A DNA stretch of 64,000 bases, taken from positions 496,001-560,000 of the forward strand of contig JADJTP010000001.1 in assembly GCA_016711095.1 (NCBI GenBank). Reading direction: 5' to 3'. The stretch is from Actinomycetales bacterium. Its GTDB lineage: Bacteria > Actinomycetota > Actinomycetes > Actinomycetales > Dermatophilaceae. The position numbers and the translations under genes were made by a program. The stretch's first letter is position 1. Each line of letters begins with the position of its first letter. Shown one piece after another: positions 28,154-40,054 of the stretch. The notes under the pieces are model-generated. The model was not told the origin of the DNA and did no database searches. It was given only the letters and a program-made list of their open reading frames with translations.

Positions 28154-30862
28154 ATGACCATCCGCTACGTCTTCGACTTCTCAGAGGGCGACAGGGACCA
28201 GAAGGCGCTGTTGGGCGGCAAGGGCGCCAACCTCGCCGAGATGGTGAAGATCGGCCTGCCGGTGCCGCCCGGATTCACCATCACGACCGACGCCTGCCGG
28301 TCCTATCTGGCCAGTGGCAAGATCCCGGCGGGGCTCGCCGACGAGGTGAGCACGCACCTGAGCGGCGTGGAGAAGGCGATGGGCCGCACCCTCGGCGACC
28401 CCGACAACCCGCTGCTGGTCTCGGTGCGCTCCGGCGCGATGTTCTCCATGCCGGGGATGATGGACACGGTCCTCAACATCGGGCTCAACGACAGCTCCGT
28501 CCTCGGGCTGGCGGGCATCGCCGGGGAGCGCTTCGCCTGGGACTCCTATCGCCGACTCCTGCAGATGTTCGGCAAGACGGTGCTCGGCATCGACTCAGAG
28601 GTGTTCGAGTCCCGGATCGAGCAGGTCAAACACGCCCGCAAGGTCCAGCAGGACACCGAGCTCACCGCCGCCGACCTCGCCGCGCTGTGCGGCGCCTTCA
28701 AGACGGCGATCTTCAACGCGACGGGCGAGCGCTTCCCGCAAGACCCGAGGGTCCAGCTCGACGCGGCCATCGAAGCGGTCTTCCGGTCCTGGGGCGGCGA
28801 GCGGGCGGTGCTCTACCGGCGCCAGGAGCGGATCTCGCACGACCTCGGCACCGCGGTCAACGTGCAGACCATGGTCTTCGGCAACATGTCCGAGGACTCG
28901 GGCACCGGGGTGTGCTTCACCCGTAACCCCTCCACTGGGGACAACGGCGTCTACGGCGACTTCCTCATGAACGCTCAGGGTGAGGACGTCGTGGCCGGCA
29001 TCCGCAACGCCCTACCGTTGCACGAGTTGGAAGGGGAGTCGCCGGCGGCATACGCCCAGTTGCTCGCGAACATGACCGCGCTGGAAGCCCACTACCGCGA
29101 TCTGTGCGACATCGAGTTCACCATCGAGCGTGGCAAGTTGTGGATGCTGCAGACCCGGGTGGGCAAGCGCACGGCGGAGGCGGCCTTCCGCATCGCCGGA
29201 CAGCTCGTCGACGAGGGCGTCATCACCGAAGAGCAGGCGCTCACCCGGGTCACCGGTGCCCAGCTGTCGCAGCTGATGTTCCCGCGGTTCGACGACTCGG
29301 CGAAGTCGGCCCTGCTCACCAAGGGCGTTGCGGCCAGCCCCGGTGCGGCCGTCGGCAAGATCGTCTTCAGCTCGCTGGACGCCAAGGAATGGGCCGACCG
29401 GGGCGAGGACGTCATCCTGGTGCGCACCGAAACCAACCCTGACGACCTGGTCGGCATGATCGCCAGCCGCGGGATCCTCACCTCTCGCGGCGGCAAGACC
29501 TCACACGCGGCCGTCGTGGCCCGCGGCATGGGCACGACGTGTGTCTGCGGCGCGGACGACCTCGTCATCGACAGCCAGCACAAGACCATCACCATCCGTG
29601 GGCAGGCCGGCGAATACCTTAAAGAGGGCGACGTCGTCTCGATCGACGGCGGCACCGGCCAGGTATTCCGCGGCGCTGTCCCGGTCATGGCCAGCGCCAT
29701 CGTCGAGTACTTCGAAGGCAACCTTGACCCGGCTGCGCCGGACACGTCCGACACCGTCAAGGCCGTTCACCGGATCATGACGATTGCCGACAAGGTCCGC
29801 CGCTTGCGGGTGCGGGCCAACGCCGACACCCCCGACGACGCGGCGCGCGCGGTGCGCTTCGGGGCCGAGGGCATCGGGCTGTGCCGGACCGAGCACATGT
29901 TCCTCGGCGACCGGCGCGAGCTCGTCGAGCACCTGATCCTGGCCGAGACCGACATGGCTCGGGAAGCGGCACTAGAGGCGTTGCGGCCGTTGCAGCGCAA
30001 GGACTTCCAGGAGATCTTCGCGGAGATGGGCGAGCGTCCGGTGACGATCCGGCTCCTGGACCCGCCGCTGCACGAGTTCCTTCCCAACATCGTCGAGATG
30101 GCGACCAAGGTCGCCGTTGCCGAGGAGCGCGGGGAGGTCTCCGAGCAGGACCGAGTCATGCTGCGGGCCATCGAGCGGTTGCACGAGTCCAACCCGATGT
30201 TCGGCCTGCGTGGGGTCCGCTTGGGCATTGTGACCACGGGCCTGTTCGAGATGCAGGTGCGGGCGATCCTCGAGGCGTTCCAACTGGCCCGCAAGACCGG
30301 GATGGTCGGGACCGTCGAGATCATGGTGCCGCTCATCGACACCTATCAGGAGCTTGAACTCGTCCGGGGCCAGGCAATGACGATCGCCCGCGAGAAGGGC
30401 GAGCTCGTCGGCCCGGGTGAGAACGTCCTGATCGGCACCATGATGGAGTTGCCCCGCGCCTGCCTGACGGCCGAGCGGATCGCCGAATCGGCCGACTTCT
30501 TCTCCTTCGGCACCAACGATCTCACCCAGACGACGTGGGGCTTCAGCCGCGACGACGTTGAGGGATCGTTCTTCTCGACCTACCTCGAAAAGGGCATCTT
30601 CCCGGTGTCGCCATTCGAGTCGATCGACGAGGACGGGGTCGGCCGGCTGGTGAAGTATGCCGTGCACAAGGGCCGCGCGACCAAGCCGGGCCTCAAGACC
30701 GGGGTCTGCGGCGAACACGGCGGTGACCCCGAGTCGATCCACTTCTTCCACAAGGTCGGCTTGGACTATGTGTCCTGCTCGCCGTTCCGGGTGCCGGTTG
30801 CCCGCCTGGAAGCCGGTCGGGCAGCGGTTCTGGAGACTGAGTCCGCGTCCAGCACTGTGTGA
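28154..30862 (+). CDS. ppdK: Pyruvate, phosphate dikinase
   Basis: Interconverts pyruvate + ATP + Pi with PEP + AMP + PPi, a reversible link between glycolysis and gluconeogenesis. 902 aa from the ATG after GGGAGGA. The ATP-grasp domain starts ALLGGKGANLAEM. The phospho-carrier histidine is at about residue 451 in SRGGKTSHAAVVARGMG. The PEP-binding TIM barrel has GIGLCRTEHMF, FSFGTNDLTQTTWG and the catalytic cysteine in GVCGEHGGDPES (about residue 852). All motifs look intact. It sits alone between rpoC and rpsL, with its own upstream signals. Confidence 0.97.
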   Translation: MTIRYVFDFSEGDRDQKALLGGKGANLAEMVKIGLPVPPGFTITTDACRSYLASGKIPAGLADEVSTHLSGVEKAMGRTLGDPDNPLLVSVRSGAMFSMPGMMDTVLNIGLNDSSVLGLAGIAGERFAWDSYRRLLQMFGKTVLGIDSEVFESRIEQVKHARKVQQDTELTAADLAALCGAFKTAIFNATGERFPQDPRVQLDAAIEAVFRSWGGERAVLYRRQERISHDLGTAVNVQTMVFGNMSEDSGTGVCFTRNPSTGDNGVYGDFLMNAQGEDVVAGIRNALPLHELEGESPAAYAQLLANMTALEAHYRDLCDIEFTIERGKLWMLQTRVGKRTAEAAFRIAGQLVDEGVITEEQALTRVTGAQLSQLMFPRFDDSAKSALLTKGVAASPGAAVGKIVFSSLDAKEWADRGEDVILVRTETNPDDLVGMIASRGILTSRGGKTSHAAVVARGMGTTCVCGADDLVIDSQHKTITIRGQAGEYLKEGDVVSIDGGTGQVFRGAVPVMASAIVEYFEGNLDPAAPDTSDTVKAVHRIMTIADKVRRLRVRANADTPDDAARAVRFGAEGIGLCRTEHMFLGDRRELVEHLILAETDMAREAALEALRPLQRKDFQEIFAEMGERPVTIRLLDPPLHEFLPNIVEMATKVAVAEERGEVSEQDRVMLRAIERLHESNPMFGLRGVRLGIVTTGLFEMQVRAILEAFQLARKTGMVGTVEIMVPLIDTYQELELVRGQAMTIAREKGELVGPGENVLIGTMMELPRACLTAERIAESADFFSFGTNDLTQTTWGFSRDDVEGSFFSTYLEKGIFPVSPFESIDEDGVGRLVKYAVHKGRATKPGLKTGVCGEHGGDPESIHFFHKVGLDYVSCSPFRVPVARLEAGRAAVLETESASSTV

Positions 30863-31244
30863 AACCCACCTGACACGCCACCTCACGCGTATGCCGCCCG
30901 CCCTCGGGCGCCGGCTCACGGCAGCTGGATTTGGTGCGGTTCTCCCCGGGCCGGTAGATTGGGACGCTGTGTCTGGGCTCGCCCGGACATATGCGCGTGC
31001 GCACGGGACGACTGTCGTCCCAGGCGCCGCTCAACCGGTCTCGCCGGGCAGCTGGACAGCCCTCCAACCCTGAAGCTCAGGGGTCATCATGTGTGGCGGA
31101 GGCACGTCGGGAAGTGCGGGGGAGACACCCCGGCCCACCAGCCACCGACATCCCTCGCGGGGTGACGGTGGCCGGGCCGAGAACAACCAAGGAGCGCGCC
31201 CGGCCAGCCGAGCGAGCTGACGACATCGATAGACGGAGTGAAGG
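30863..31244. other. ppdK-rpsL intergenic region
   Basis: No gene supported. A single GTATGCCG word followed by a GCCC/GGGC-rich short hairpin (30889-30912) may terminate ppdK. The candidate rpsL promoter lies at 30931-30960. The rest is a ~280-nt GC-rich leader to the str operon, without a clear open frame. Confidence 0.5.
30931..30960 (+). promoter_or_regulatory. Candidate promoter of the rpsL operon
   Basis: TTGGTG (30931-30936) and TAGATT (30955-30960) with an 18-bp spacer. This is the best -35/-10 pair I see ahead of rpsL. Confidence 0.5.
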
Positions 31245-31619
31245 TTGCCCACAATCAACCAACTGGTGCGCAAAGGCCGCCAGGACAAGGTCGGCAAGAC
31301 CAAGACCCCGGCGCTCAAGGGCTCGCCCCAGCGCCGCGGCGTGTGCACACGTGTCTACACGACCACCCCCAAGAAGCCGAACTCGGCGTTGCGCAAGGTC
31401 GCGCGCGTCAAGCTGACCAGCCAGGTCGAAGTCACGGCATACATCCCGGGTGTCGGCCACAACCTGCAGGAGCACTCGATCGTGCTCGTGCGCGGCGGCC
31501 GCGTGAAGGACCTGCCCGGGGTCCGCTACAAGATCATCCGCGGCACGCTCGACACGCAGGGCGTCAAGAACCGGAAGCAGTCCCGCAGTCGCTACGGCGC
31601 GAAGAAGGTGAAGGGCTAA
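31245..31619 (+). CDS. rpsL: 30S ribosomal protein S12
   Basis: Decoding-centre protein. 124 aa with a TTG start after GGAGTGAAGG; the product begins MPTINQLVRKGRQDK. Both loops linked to streptomycin response carry lysine as in sensitive strains (TTPKKPNSALRK and GGRVKDLPGVRYK). The stop overlaps the rpsG ATG by one base (TAATG). Confidence 0.98.
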   Translation: MPTINQLVRKGRQDKVGKTKTPALKGSPQRRGVCTRVYTTTPKKPNSALRKVARVKLTSQVEVTAYIPGVGHNLQEHSIVLVRGGRVKDLPGVRYKIIRGTLDTQGVKNRKQSRSRYGAKKVKG

Positions 31620-32089
31620 TGCCTCGGAAGGGACCCGCTCCGAAGCGGCCACTGGTCATCGACCCCGTCTACAGCTCCCCGCTGGTGACGCAGTTGGTCA
31701 ACAAGATCCTCCTCGACGGCAAGAAGTCGATCGCCGAGACGATCGTCTATGGCGCCCTCGAGGGATGCCGGGCCAAGACCGGCACCGACCCCGTCGTGAC
31801 TCTCAAGCGCGCGCTGGACAACATCAAGCCCGCGGTCGAGGTCAAGAGCCGGCGCGTCGGTGGTGCCACCTACCAGGTGCCGATCGAGGTCAAGCCTGGG
31901 CGCTCGACCACCTTGGCCCTGCGCTGGCTCGTCGGCTACTCCCGTCAGCGCCGTGAGAAGACGATGACCGACCGGCTCATGAACGAGCTGCTCGACGCTT
32001 CCAACGGTCTCGGTGCCGCGGTCAAGCGCCGCGAGGACACCCACAAGATGGCCGAGTCCAACCGCGCCTTCGCGCACTACCGCTGGTAG
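31619..32089 (+). CDS. rpsG: 30S ribosomal protein S7
   Basis: Organises the 3' major domain of 16S rRNA (the head). 156 aa beginning MPRKGPAPKRPLVIDPVYSS and ending ESNRAFAHYRW, with the family segment GGATYQVPIEV. Start and stop overlaps mark coupling to rpsL. In many bacteria S7 represses this operon. Confidence 0.98.
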   Translation: MPRKGPAPKRPLVIDPVYSSPLVTQLVNKILLDGKKSIAETIVYGALEGCRAKTGTDPVVTLKRALDNIKPAVEVKSRRVGGATYQVPIEVKPGRSTTLALRWLVGYSRQRREKTMTDRLMNELLDASNGLGAAVKRREDTHKMAESNRAFAHYRW

Positions 32090-32113
32090 TCACCCGGATC
32101 GGCACCGCCATGG

Positions 32114-32153
32114 CCGGTATGCCGCGCACGCCAGTGCGCGCGCGGCATACCGG
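32114..32153 (+). repeat. GTATGCCG hairpin between rpsG and fusA
   Basis: CCGGTATGCCGCGC (32114-32127) pairs perfectly with GCGCGGCATACCGG (32140-32153), with a 12-nt loop that is itself partly self-complementary. It lies 25 bp after rpsG inside the conserved str operon. Confidence 0.72.
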
Positions 32154-32232
32154 GTCGGCGGTCGCGACTCACCCGGGCGACTCACCCACCTGCTGACGCA
32201 CCCACTACCCAAGCTGAGACGAGACAACTGAC

Positions 32233-34335
<2,103 letters not shown>

Positions 34336-34341
34336 CACGGG

Positions 34342-34357
34342 TAGACTCCCGTAGGCT
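34342..34357 (+). promoter_or_regulatory. Candidate internal promoter of tuf
   Basis: Two -10-like boxes, TAGACT (34342-34347) and TAGGCT (34352-34357), lie just after the fusA stop. The first is framed by ACGGG/CCCGT, so the segment can also form a small hairpin. The upstream -35 match is poor. A separate tuf promoter is common in Actinobacteria. Confidence 0.4.
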
Positions 34358-34440
34358 TGCCACAAACAACAACCAGCAAGCGCCACGTCCTGCCAGTAGG
34401 TCGACGGCGTCACCCAGCAAGAGTCCTAGGAGGACCCCCA

Positions 34441-35634
34441 GTGGCGAAGGCAAAGTTCGAGCGGACCAAGCCGCACGTCAACATCGGCACCATCGGTCAC
34501 ATCGACCACGGCAAGACGACGCTGACAGCTGCGATCACCAAGGTTCTGCACGACAAGTACCCGGACCTGAACCCGTTCACTCCGTTCGACCAGATCGACA
34601 AGGCTCCCGAGGAGCGCCAGCGCGGCATCACGATCTCGATCGCGCACGTCGAGTACCAGACTGAGTCGCGGCACTATGCGCACGTCGACTGCCCCGGGCA
34701 CGCCGACTACATCAAGAACATGATCACCGGTGCGGCCCAGATGGACGGGGCAATCCTCGTCGTCGCCGCCACCGACGGCCCGATGCCGCAGACCAAGGAG
34801 CACGTCCTGCTGGCTCGCCAGGTCGGCGTCCCCTTCATCGTCGTCGCGCTCAACAAGACCGACATGGTCGACGACGAGGAGATCCTCGAGCTCGTCGAGA
34901 TGGAGGTCCGCGAGCTGCTGTCCTACTACGAGTTCCCGGGCGATGACCTGCCAGTCGTGCGCGTGTCGGCTCTCAAGGCCCTCGAGGGCGACGTCGAATG
35001 GTCCAAGTCCGTCCAGGAACTCATGGACGCCGTCGACGCCTACATCCCGGAGCCGGAGCGCGCCACCGACAAGCCCTTCCTCATGCCCGTCGAGGACGTT
35101 TTCACGATCACCGGTCGTGGCACTGTCGTCACCGGCCGTGTCGAGCGCGGCATCCTCAAGGTCAACGAGGAGGTCGAGATCGTCGGCATCCACGAGAAGT
35201 CGACCAAGTCGACCGTCACCGGTGTCGAGATGTTCCGCAAGCTGCTCGACGAGGCTCGCGCAGGCGAGAACGTCGGTCTGCTGCTTCGTGGCGTCAAGCG
35301 CGAAGACGTCGAGCGCGGCCAGGTCGTCATCAAGCCCGGCACGATGACCCCGCACACCGAGTTCGAAGCGCAGGTCTACATCCTGTCCAAGGACGAAGGT
35401 GGACGGCACACGCCGTTCTACGACAACTACCGGCCGCAGTTCTACTTCCGGACCACGGACGTGACCGGCGTCGTCAAGCTGCCCGAGGGCACCGACATGG
35501 TCATGCCCGGCGACAACACGGAGATGAACGTCACGCTCATCCAGCCGATCGCCATGGATGACGGCCAGCCTTTCTCGATCCGTGAAGGTGGTCGCACCGT
35601 CGGCTCCGGCCGAGTCACCAAGGTCACCAAGTAA
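34441..35634 (+). CDS. tuf: Elongation factor Tu
   Basis: Delivers aminoacyl-tRNA to the ribosome. 397 aa from GTG 34441 with AGGAGGACC just upstream; the frame before it is spacer. G1 is GHIDHGKTTLT, G3 DCPGHADYIKNM, G4 NKTDMVDD. The C-terminal barrels include GRGTVVTGRVERG and GGRHTPFYDNYRPQFYFRT. EF-Tu is the usual target of elfamycins, and I see no obvious resistance change. Confidence 0.98.
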   Translation: MAKAKFERTKPHVNIGTIGHIDHGKTTLTAAITKVLHDKYPDLNPFTPFDQIDKAPEERQRGITISIAHVEYQTESRHYAHVDCPGHADYIKNMITGAAQMDGAILVVAATDGPMPQTKEHVLLARQVGVPFIVVALNKTDMVDDEEILELVEMEVRELLSYYEFPGDDLPVVRVSALKALEGDVEWSKSVQELMDAVDAYIPEPERATDKPFLMPVEDVFTITGRGTVVTGRVERGILKVNEEVEIVGIHEKSTKSTVTGVEMFRKLLDEARAGENVGLLLRGVKREDVERGQVVIKPGTMTPHTEFEAQVYILSKDEGGRHTPFYDNYRPQFYFRTTDVTGVVKLPEGTDMVMPGDNTEMNVTLIQPIAMDDGQPFSIREGGRTVGSGRVTKVTK

Positions 35635-35700
35635 CACCTCGGTCGCATCGCCGCACGGGGCCGCCAGGCCGCCCGGTGATGACGTCCGACAAGTGAGTCA

Positions 35701-35734
35701 CGAAGGGCCCCAGCCACGAGGCTGGGGCCCTTCG
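35701..35734 (+). terminator. Strong terminator hairpin after tuf
   Basis: CGAAGGGCCCCAGCC (35701-35715), loop ACGA, GGCTGGGGCCCTTCG (35720-35734): a perfect 15-bp stem. This is the clearest conventional terminator in the window, and it lacks the GTATGCCG word. Confidence 0.8.
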
Positions 35735-35771
35735 GCAGCTCATCCTTCCCCGCTCACCCCTCACCCCCGCT

Positions 35772-35834
35772 ATTCGGAGGTTCCGTTCCTGATCGGGGGA
35801 ACGCACCCTCCGAAAAGGGCCGCAACCTCCGAAT
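35772..35834. repeat. 63-bp nested palindromic element, copy C
   Basis: The ends are ATTCGGAGGTT (35772-35782) and AACCTCCGAAT (35824-35834). The interior GATCGGGG...CACCCTCCGAA matches copy B closely. It lies between the tuf terminator and the M18 aminopeptidase gene. Confidence 0.72.
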
Positions 35835-35893
35835 ACCGGGGTAGGGGGCGGACCGCTACCCCGGCGCAGGGTGCTCAGCGTTAGGGTCGGCAG

Positions 35894-37246
35894 GTGAGCA
35901 CGGATGCTGCCTTCGACCCCGACGTGACCGTTTCGGGCCTCATCGACTTCATCGACGCCTCGCCGTCGCCCTTCCACGCGGTCGAACAGGGTCGGCGCCT
36001 GCTCATCGAGGCTGGCTTCGTGCTGGTCGATGAGGCCGACCCCTGGCCTGTCGCTCCGGGGGGGTACCTCATCGCCCGGGGTGGGTCGTTGTTGGGGTGG
36101 GTCGTCCCCGCCAACGGCGCTCCGCACACCCCGTTCCGCGTTGTCGGCGCACACACCGACTCACCGAACCTGCGGATCAAGCCGAGGCCCGACCTGGTCA
36201 AGGCAGGGTGGCAGATGCTGGCCGTAGAGCCGTACGGCGGGCTGCTCAACAACTCCTGGCTGGACCGGGACCTGGGCCTGTCGGGGCGTGTGGCCGTGCG
36301 CAGCGGCGATGCTGCCAGCGGCGTGCAGGCGCGGCTCTTCCACGACCGCGACCCGCTCCTGCGGGTCGCCCAGCTGGCCGTCCACCTCGACCGCGGCGTC
36401 AACGAGCGGGGCCTGGTGCTCAACCCGCAGCAACATCTCGTTCCCCTGTGGGGCCTCGGCGACCGGCCGTCAAGCTTCGTGGCATACCTTGGGGAGCAGG
36501 TCGGCGCCGAGCCCGCCGACATCCTCGGCTGGGATGTCATGACTCACGACACCCAGGGCGCCGCGCGGATCGGTCGCCGGCGCGAGCTCATCGCAGCGCC
36601 CCGGATGGACAACCTCACCAGCTCGTATGCCGCGCTGCTGGCCCTCAGCCACGTGACCCGCGCGGCCGGTGGACCCGGAGCCGAGGCGACTGCTGCTGCG
36701 GCATACCGGCCGATGGTGGTGCTCTTCGACCACGAGGAGGTGGGCAGCCGCTCGGAGCGGGGCGCAGCCTCCCCGCTGCTAGCCGCGGCGATCGAGCGCA
36801 CGGTGCTGGCGGCCGGGGGGACCCGCGAGGACTACTGGCGGGCGCTGGCCGGCACGGTCGTCGCGTCGGCCGACATGGCCCACGCCACTCACCCGAACTA
36901 CGCCGAGCTGCACGAACCCGGCCACCACATCGCGCTCAACGGCGGGCCGGTCCTCAAGGTGCAGACCGAGCTGAAGTACGCGACCGACGGCGTCGGAGCT
37001 GCGACGGTGCGCCTGGCCTGCGAGCAGGCGGGGGTGCCGTTGCAAGTGTTCGCGACCCGCAGCGACATGCCGTGCGGATCGACGATCGGGCCGATCACCG
37101 CCGGCCAAGTGGGGGTGACGACCGTCGATCTCGGTGCCCCGCTGCTGTCGATGCACAGCGTCCGCGAGCTCGGCGGAGCGGCCGACCCCGGCATGTATGC
37201 CGCCACGCTCGCCGCATTCCTCGCCCCAGCGCAGTCGGGCGAATGA
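35894..37246 (+). CDS. M18-family aminopeptidase
   Basis: Dinuclear zinc aminopeptidase removing N-terminal (often acidic) residues. 450 aa, GTG start. The metal and catalytic residues are visible: the His in GAHTDSPNLRIKP, the Asp/Glu cluster in LFDHEEVGSRSERG, and the late HATHPNYAELHEPGHH. SMHSVRELGG near the C-terminus is also typical of M18. The stop overlaps the start of the next gene (ATGA), so the transporter is probably co-translated. It lies between tuf and the S10 operon, where no such gene is generally expected. Confidence 0.93.
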   Translation: MSTDAAFDPDVTVSGLIDFIDASPSPFHAVEQGRRLLIEAGFVLVDEADPWPVAPGGYLIARGGSLLGWVVPANGAPHTPFRVVGAHTDSPNLRIKPRPDLVKAGWQMLAVEPYGGLLNNSWLDRDLGLSGRVAVRSGDAASGVQARLFHDRDPLLRVAQLAVHLDRGVNERGLVLNPQQHLVPLWGLGDRPSSFVAYLGEQVGAEPADILGWDVMTHDTQGAARIGRRRELIAAPRMDNLTSSYAALLALSHVTRAAGGPGAEATAAAAYRPMVVLFDHEEVGSRSERGAASPLLAAAIERTVLAAGGTREDYWRALAGTVVASADMAHATHPNYAELHEPGHHIALNGGPVLKVQTELKYATDGVGAATVRLACEQAGVPLQVFATRSDMPCGSTIGPITAGQVGVTTVDLGAPLLSMHSVRELGGAADPGMYAATLAAFLAPAQSGE

Positions 37247-38121
37247 CGACCCGTGACCGAGTCCTCGCACTGCTCGTCGTCACCGTGTGGGGCCTCAACT
37301 TCGTCGTCATCGACTGGGGTCTGCCGGGGGTGCCGCCGCTGGTCTTCGTGACGATGCGGTTCGTGCTCGTGATCGTCCCGGCGATCTTCATCGTCAAGCG
37401 CCCGGTCGGCCGGTGGCGCGACATTGTCCTGGTCGGGCTGCTGCTCAGCGTCGGCCAGTTCGGGCTGCTCTACACCTCGATGGCGGCCGGCATGCCGCCC
37501 GGGCTCGCGTCCCTCGTCCTGCAGATCCAGGTGGCGTTCACCGTGCTCTTCGCCGCGGTCGTGCTCGCCGAACGGCCCGGGCGGCGGCAAGTCACCGGCG
37601 TCGGTCTCGGCCTGCTCGGCCTGGGCATCGTGGCCCTCGGACGGGGGGGTTCGGTCCCCCTCGGCGCCCTCGGTCTGTGTGTGGCTGCGGCTGCGTGTTG
37701 GGCCGCGGGCAACATCGCCGTCAGGCGATTGCCGGGGGTCAGCGGACTGTCGCTCACCGTATGGTCCGGGCTCGTCGTGCCGGTGCCGCTGCTGGCCCTC
37801 GCCCTGATTGTCGAAGGCCCGAGCGCGGTCGGGTACGCCCTGACCCACCTGTCCCTGGCGAACGTGCTCTCCACGGCATACACGGCGGGGTTGGCCTCGC
37901 TGTTCGGCTATGGGGTGTGGAACTCGTTGCTCGGTCGGCACCGGGCGGCGGAGGTCGCGCCCTATTCTCTGCTCGTGCCGGTGGTCGGCATGACGGCCGC
38001 CCTCGTTGTCCGAGGCGAGCGCCCGAGCGTGTTGGCCCTGGTCGGGGGAGCGCTGTTGGTCACCGGGGTGGCGGTGACGACTCTGCGGCGCTCGGCGATC
38101 CCTGCCGGCGCCGCGGGATGA
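37243..38121 (+). CDS. EamA/DMT-family transporter
   Basis: 292 aa, almost entirely hydrophobic, with about ten predicted transmembrane helices in two EamA repeats (the first begins LALLVVTVWGLNFVVIDWGL; the second includes LGLCVAAAACWAAGNIAVRR). These permeases export or import amino acids and other metabolites; the substrate is unknown. The ATG overlaps the upstream aminopeptidase stop, which suggests a shared operon and possibly handling of peptide-derived amino acids (inferred). Downstream it converges with the MFS gene. Confidence 0.88.
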   Translation: MTTRDRVLALLVVTVWGLNFVVIDWGLPGVPPLVFVTMRFVLVIVPAIFIVKRPVGRWRDIVLVGLLLSVGQFGLLYTSMAAGMPPGLASLVLQIQVAFTVLFAAVVLAERPGRRQVTGVGLGLLGLGIVALGRGGSVPLGALGLCVAAAACWAAGNIAVRRLPGVSGLSLTVWSGLVVPVPLLALALIVEGPSAVGYALTHLSLANVLSTAYTAGLASLFGYGVWNSLLGRHRAAEVAPYSLLVPVVGMTAALVVRGERPSVLALVGGALLVTGVAVTTLRRSAIPAGAAG

Positions 38122-38187
38122 CCGACCGGGTGAGTGGACGCGCGCGATCCCAGGACCGCCAGGGCTGGGCGAAGCCCGTCGCCGCAG

Positions 38188-39570
38188 TCAGCGCAACCTC
38201 TCGCCGGTCGCCGGCTCGATCGTCTCGATCGGCCCGTGTGCACCGTGGGTCGGGTCGGTGAATGACGGCGGGCCGGTGAGCGGCGAGTCGGCCAGCTCGT
38301 CGTCGAAGTTGTCGTCGGTTCCATCGTCGTCTGGTTGGGCGTGGCGCTCGATGAAGCGCTGGGCCATCCTCGACGCCGGGTGCAGAGCCGCTCCGCCGAC
38401 AGTGACGATCGCGGCAATGATCAGCCACCCGCTCGCGCCCCAGCTCAGCGCGAGGAAGGTATACAGCGCCGGCGCCCACACGCGGCCCAATGTGCCGCTC
38501 AGCTCCGCGGCCCCCTGGTATTCGCCGCGTCGTCGCGGGTCCATCAGCTCAGCCTCGAAGGACCACGAGGCAGCCGACAGATAGAGCTCCGCGCCAGTCA
38601 CGGTGACATGTCCGAGCCAGACCAGCACGATCGTCTGCCACCCCAAGGTGTCGTGGGTGGCGAGGGTGATGAGGCAGGAGATGACGAAGAACGCTGTCGA
38701 GATGCGGACCGCACGCAGGGCCGTCGTCACATCCTTGACCCCGCGGGCCGCCAGCATCGGCAAGAAGATGCACATCACCGTGTTGGTGCCGAACAGGAAG
38801 GCGAGCAGGACCCTCGGTGCGTCGGTCTTCTCGACGAGCCAGAGAGGAATGACGAGGTTGAGCAGCACTTGGTTGGTCCACAGCACTCCGACAAAGAACG
38901 TCGTGAGCAGCCAGCCGACGTTGCGCAGCGGCCCGGGGCCGGGCGGCTTGAGGCGTCGCTGCTCCGGCGTCCGGTTGTCATGTGCGGCGGTCGGCAGCCG
39001 CAGGACCATCGCGGCGTTCACGAGGAACGCAGCGGCGGTGAACCAGGGCACCAGCCGCAGCAGGTCGTTGGACTGCACGGCCAACGCGGCGCCGCCCAGG
39101 ACGGAGCCGAGGGTGAAGCCCACATTGAGCGCCGAGTACATGTACGCCCGCGAGGTCACCCGCTCGTGCGCCGGCAGGACGTCGATGGTGTAGGCCCCGT
39201 GCGCCGCCCCACCGAGTGCGCCGATGACGTCCATTGTGACCGCCATGAGGACATAGCCTCGGAAGTCGGTGATGAACGGCCAGATCGCGAACATCGCCGC
39301 CTGGCCGGCCGCGCTGAGCGCCCACATCCGCTGGGCGCCGAAGCGGTCGACGGCTCGGCCCATCGGGATGGCAGCCAGGAAGGCCGCCACGCCGGCGATG
39401 GTGAGGCCCAGACCGACCTCCGGGGCAGTCAACCCGACGATCTGGGTGAAGAAGACCGCCGAACCAGTCATGAAGGTGCCCTCGCCGAGCGCGAAGAGTA
39501 GCGACTGTGCGGCCAGGCGTCCAGCCAGCGGTGAGGGCGGCCGGAAGTGGCGCTTGAGCGTGGCGAACAT
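38188..39570 (-). CDS. Major facilitator superfamily transporter
   Basis: 460 aa from the ATG giving MFATLKRHFRPPSPLAGRL; a longer open frame upstream is non-conserved. About 12 hydrophobic helices are seen, with the MFS loop signature GRAVDRFGAQRMW between helices 2 and 3. A charged tail contains IERHAQPDDDGTDDNFDDE. It looks like a drug- or metabolite-efflux type permease, substrate unknown. It is convergent with the EamA gene and divergent from rpsJ. Confidence 0.88.
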   Translation of the reverse strand: MFATLKRHFRPPSPLAGRLAAQSLLFALGEGTFMTGSAVFFTQIVGLTAPEVGLGLTIAGVAAFLAAIPMGRAVDRFGAQRMWALSAAGQAAMFAIWPFITDFRGYVLMAVTMDVIGALGGAAHGAYTIDVLPAHERVTSRAYMYSALNVGFTLGSVLGGAALAVQSNDLLRLVPWFTAAAFLVNAAMVLRLPTAAHDNRTPEQRRLKPPGPGPLRNVGWLLTTFFVGVLWTNQVLLNLVIPLWLVEKTDAPRVLLAFLFGTNTVMCIFLPMLAARGVKDVTTALRAVRISTAFFVISCLITLATHDTLGWQTIVLVWLGHVTVTGAELYLSAASWSFEAELMDPRRRGEYQGAAELSGTLGRVWAPALYTFLALSWGASGWLIIAAIVTVGGAALHPASRMAQRFIERHAQPDDDGTDDNFDDELADSPLTGPPSFTDPTHGAHGPIETIEPATGERLR

Positions 39571-40054
39571 CGTCCAAGTGTGGCAGCGGCCGCCGGGTCG
39601 CGTCACCGGATTATCGCCTCGGTCCGGCAGTGGTGCCCGGGCGCGCCGGGCCCGTGCTTCGGATTGCCGCGGATCGCCGCGGATTGCCTCGGACCCGCGT
39701 GCGCGGTATCCCGGCAGGCCCGAAGCCTGTGCGATTTGGCTGCCCGGCGGGCCGTCTGGCACACTAGAGAGGTTGCCTGACGCGCGGCGTCGTGCCCTGG
39801 GTGGAACCAGAGCCGAAGCCGCCGCCCCTCGGCCGGAAGTGGGACCTAGCGGTCACCACCGGCTCGGACACCACGTGTGGCCCGAGGGAAGCGCAGGCCC
39901 GGCCCTGGCCGGTGCGACGACACCCGATGTTCGGGGCACGCAAGTGCCTGAGCTCGGGCCGCGAAGCGGGTGCGACACGCCCGACCGCGGGGGTCGGCGG
40001 ACCGACGTGGTCGACACATGGCAGGTGTTGGCGAGTAGAGAGACGGAACGTCAG
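39571..40054. other. MFS-rpsJ intergenic region with S10-operon leader
   Basis: No gene supported. Near 39640-39700 there is a CGCGGAT(T/C)GC direct-repeat patch. A TTTGGC...CACACTAG pair at about 39735-39766 is a weak promoter candidate for rpsJ. The remaining ~290 nt form a GC-rich leader. S10-operon leaders are often regulated by L4, but I cannot show that structure here. Confidence 0.45.

Noticed and set aside
36097..37242. Long upstream extension of the EamA frame
   Set aside because: It overlaps the M18 aminopeptidase in another frame. The hydrophobic permease starts only at ATG 37243.
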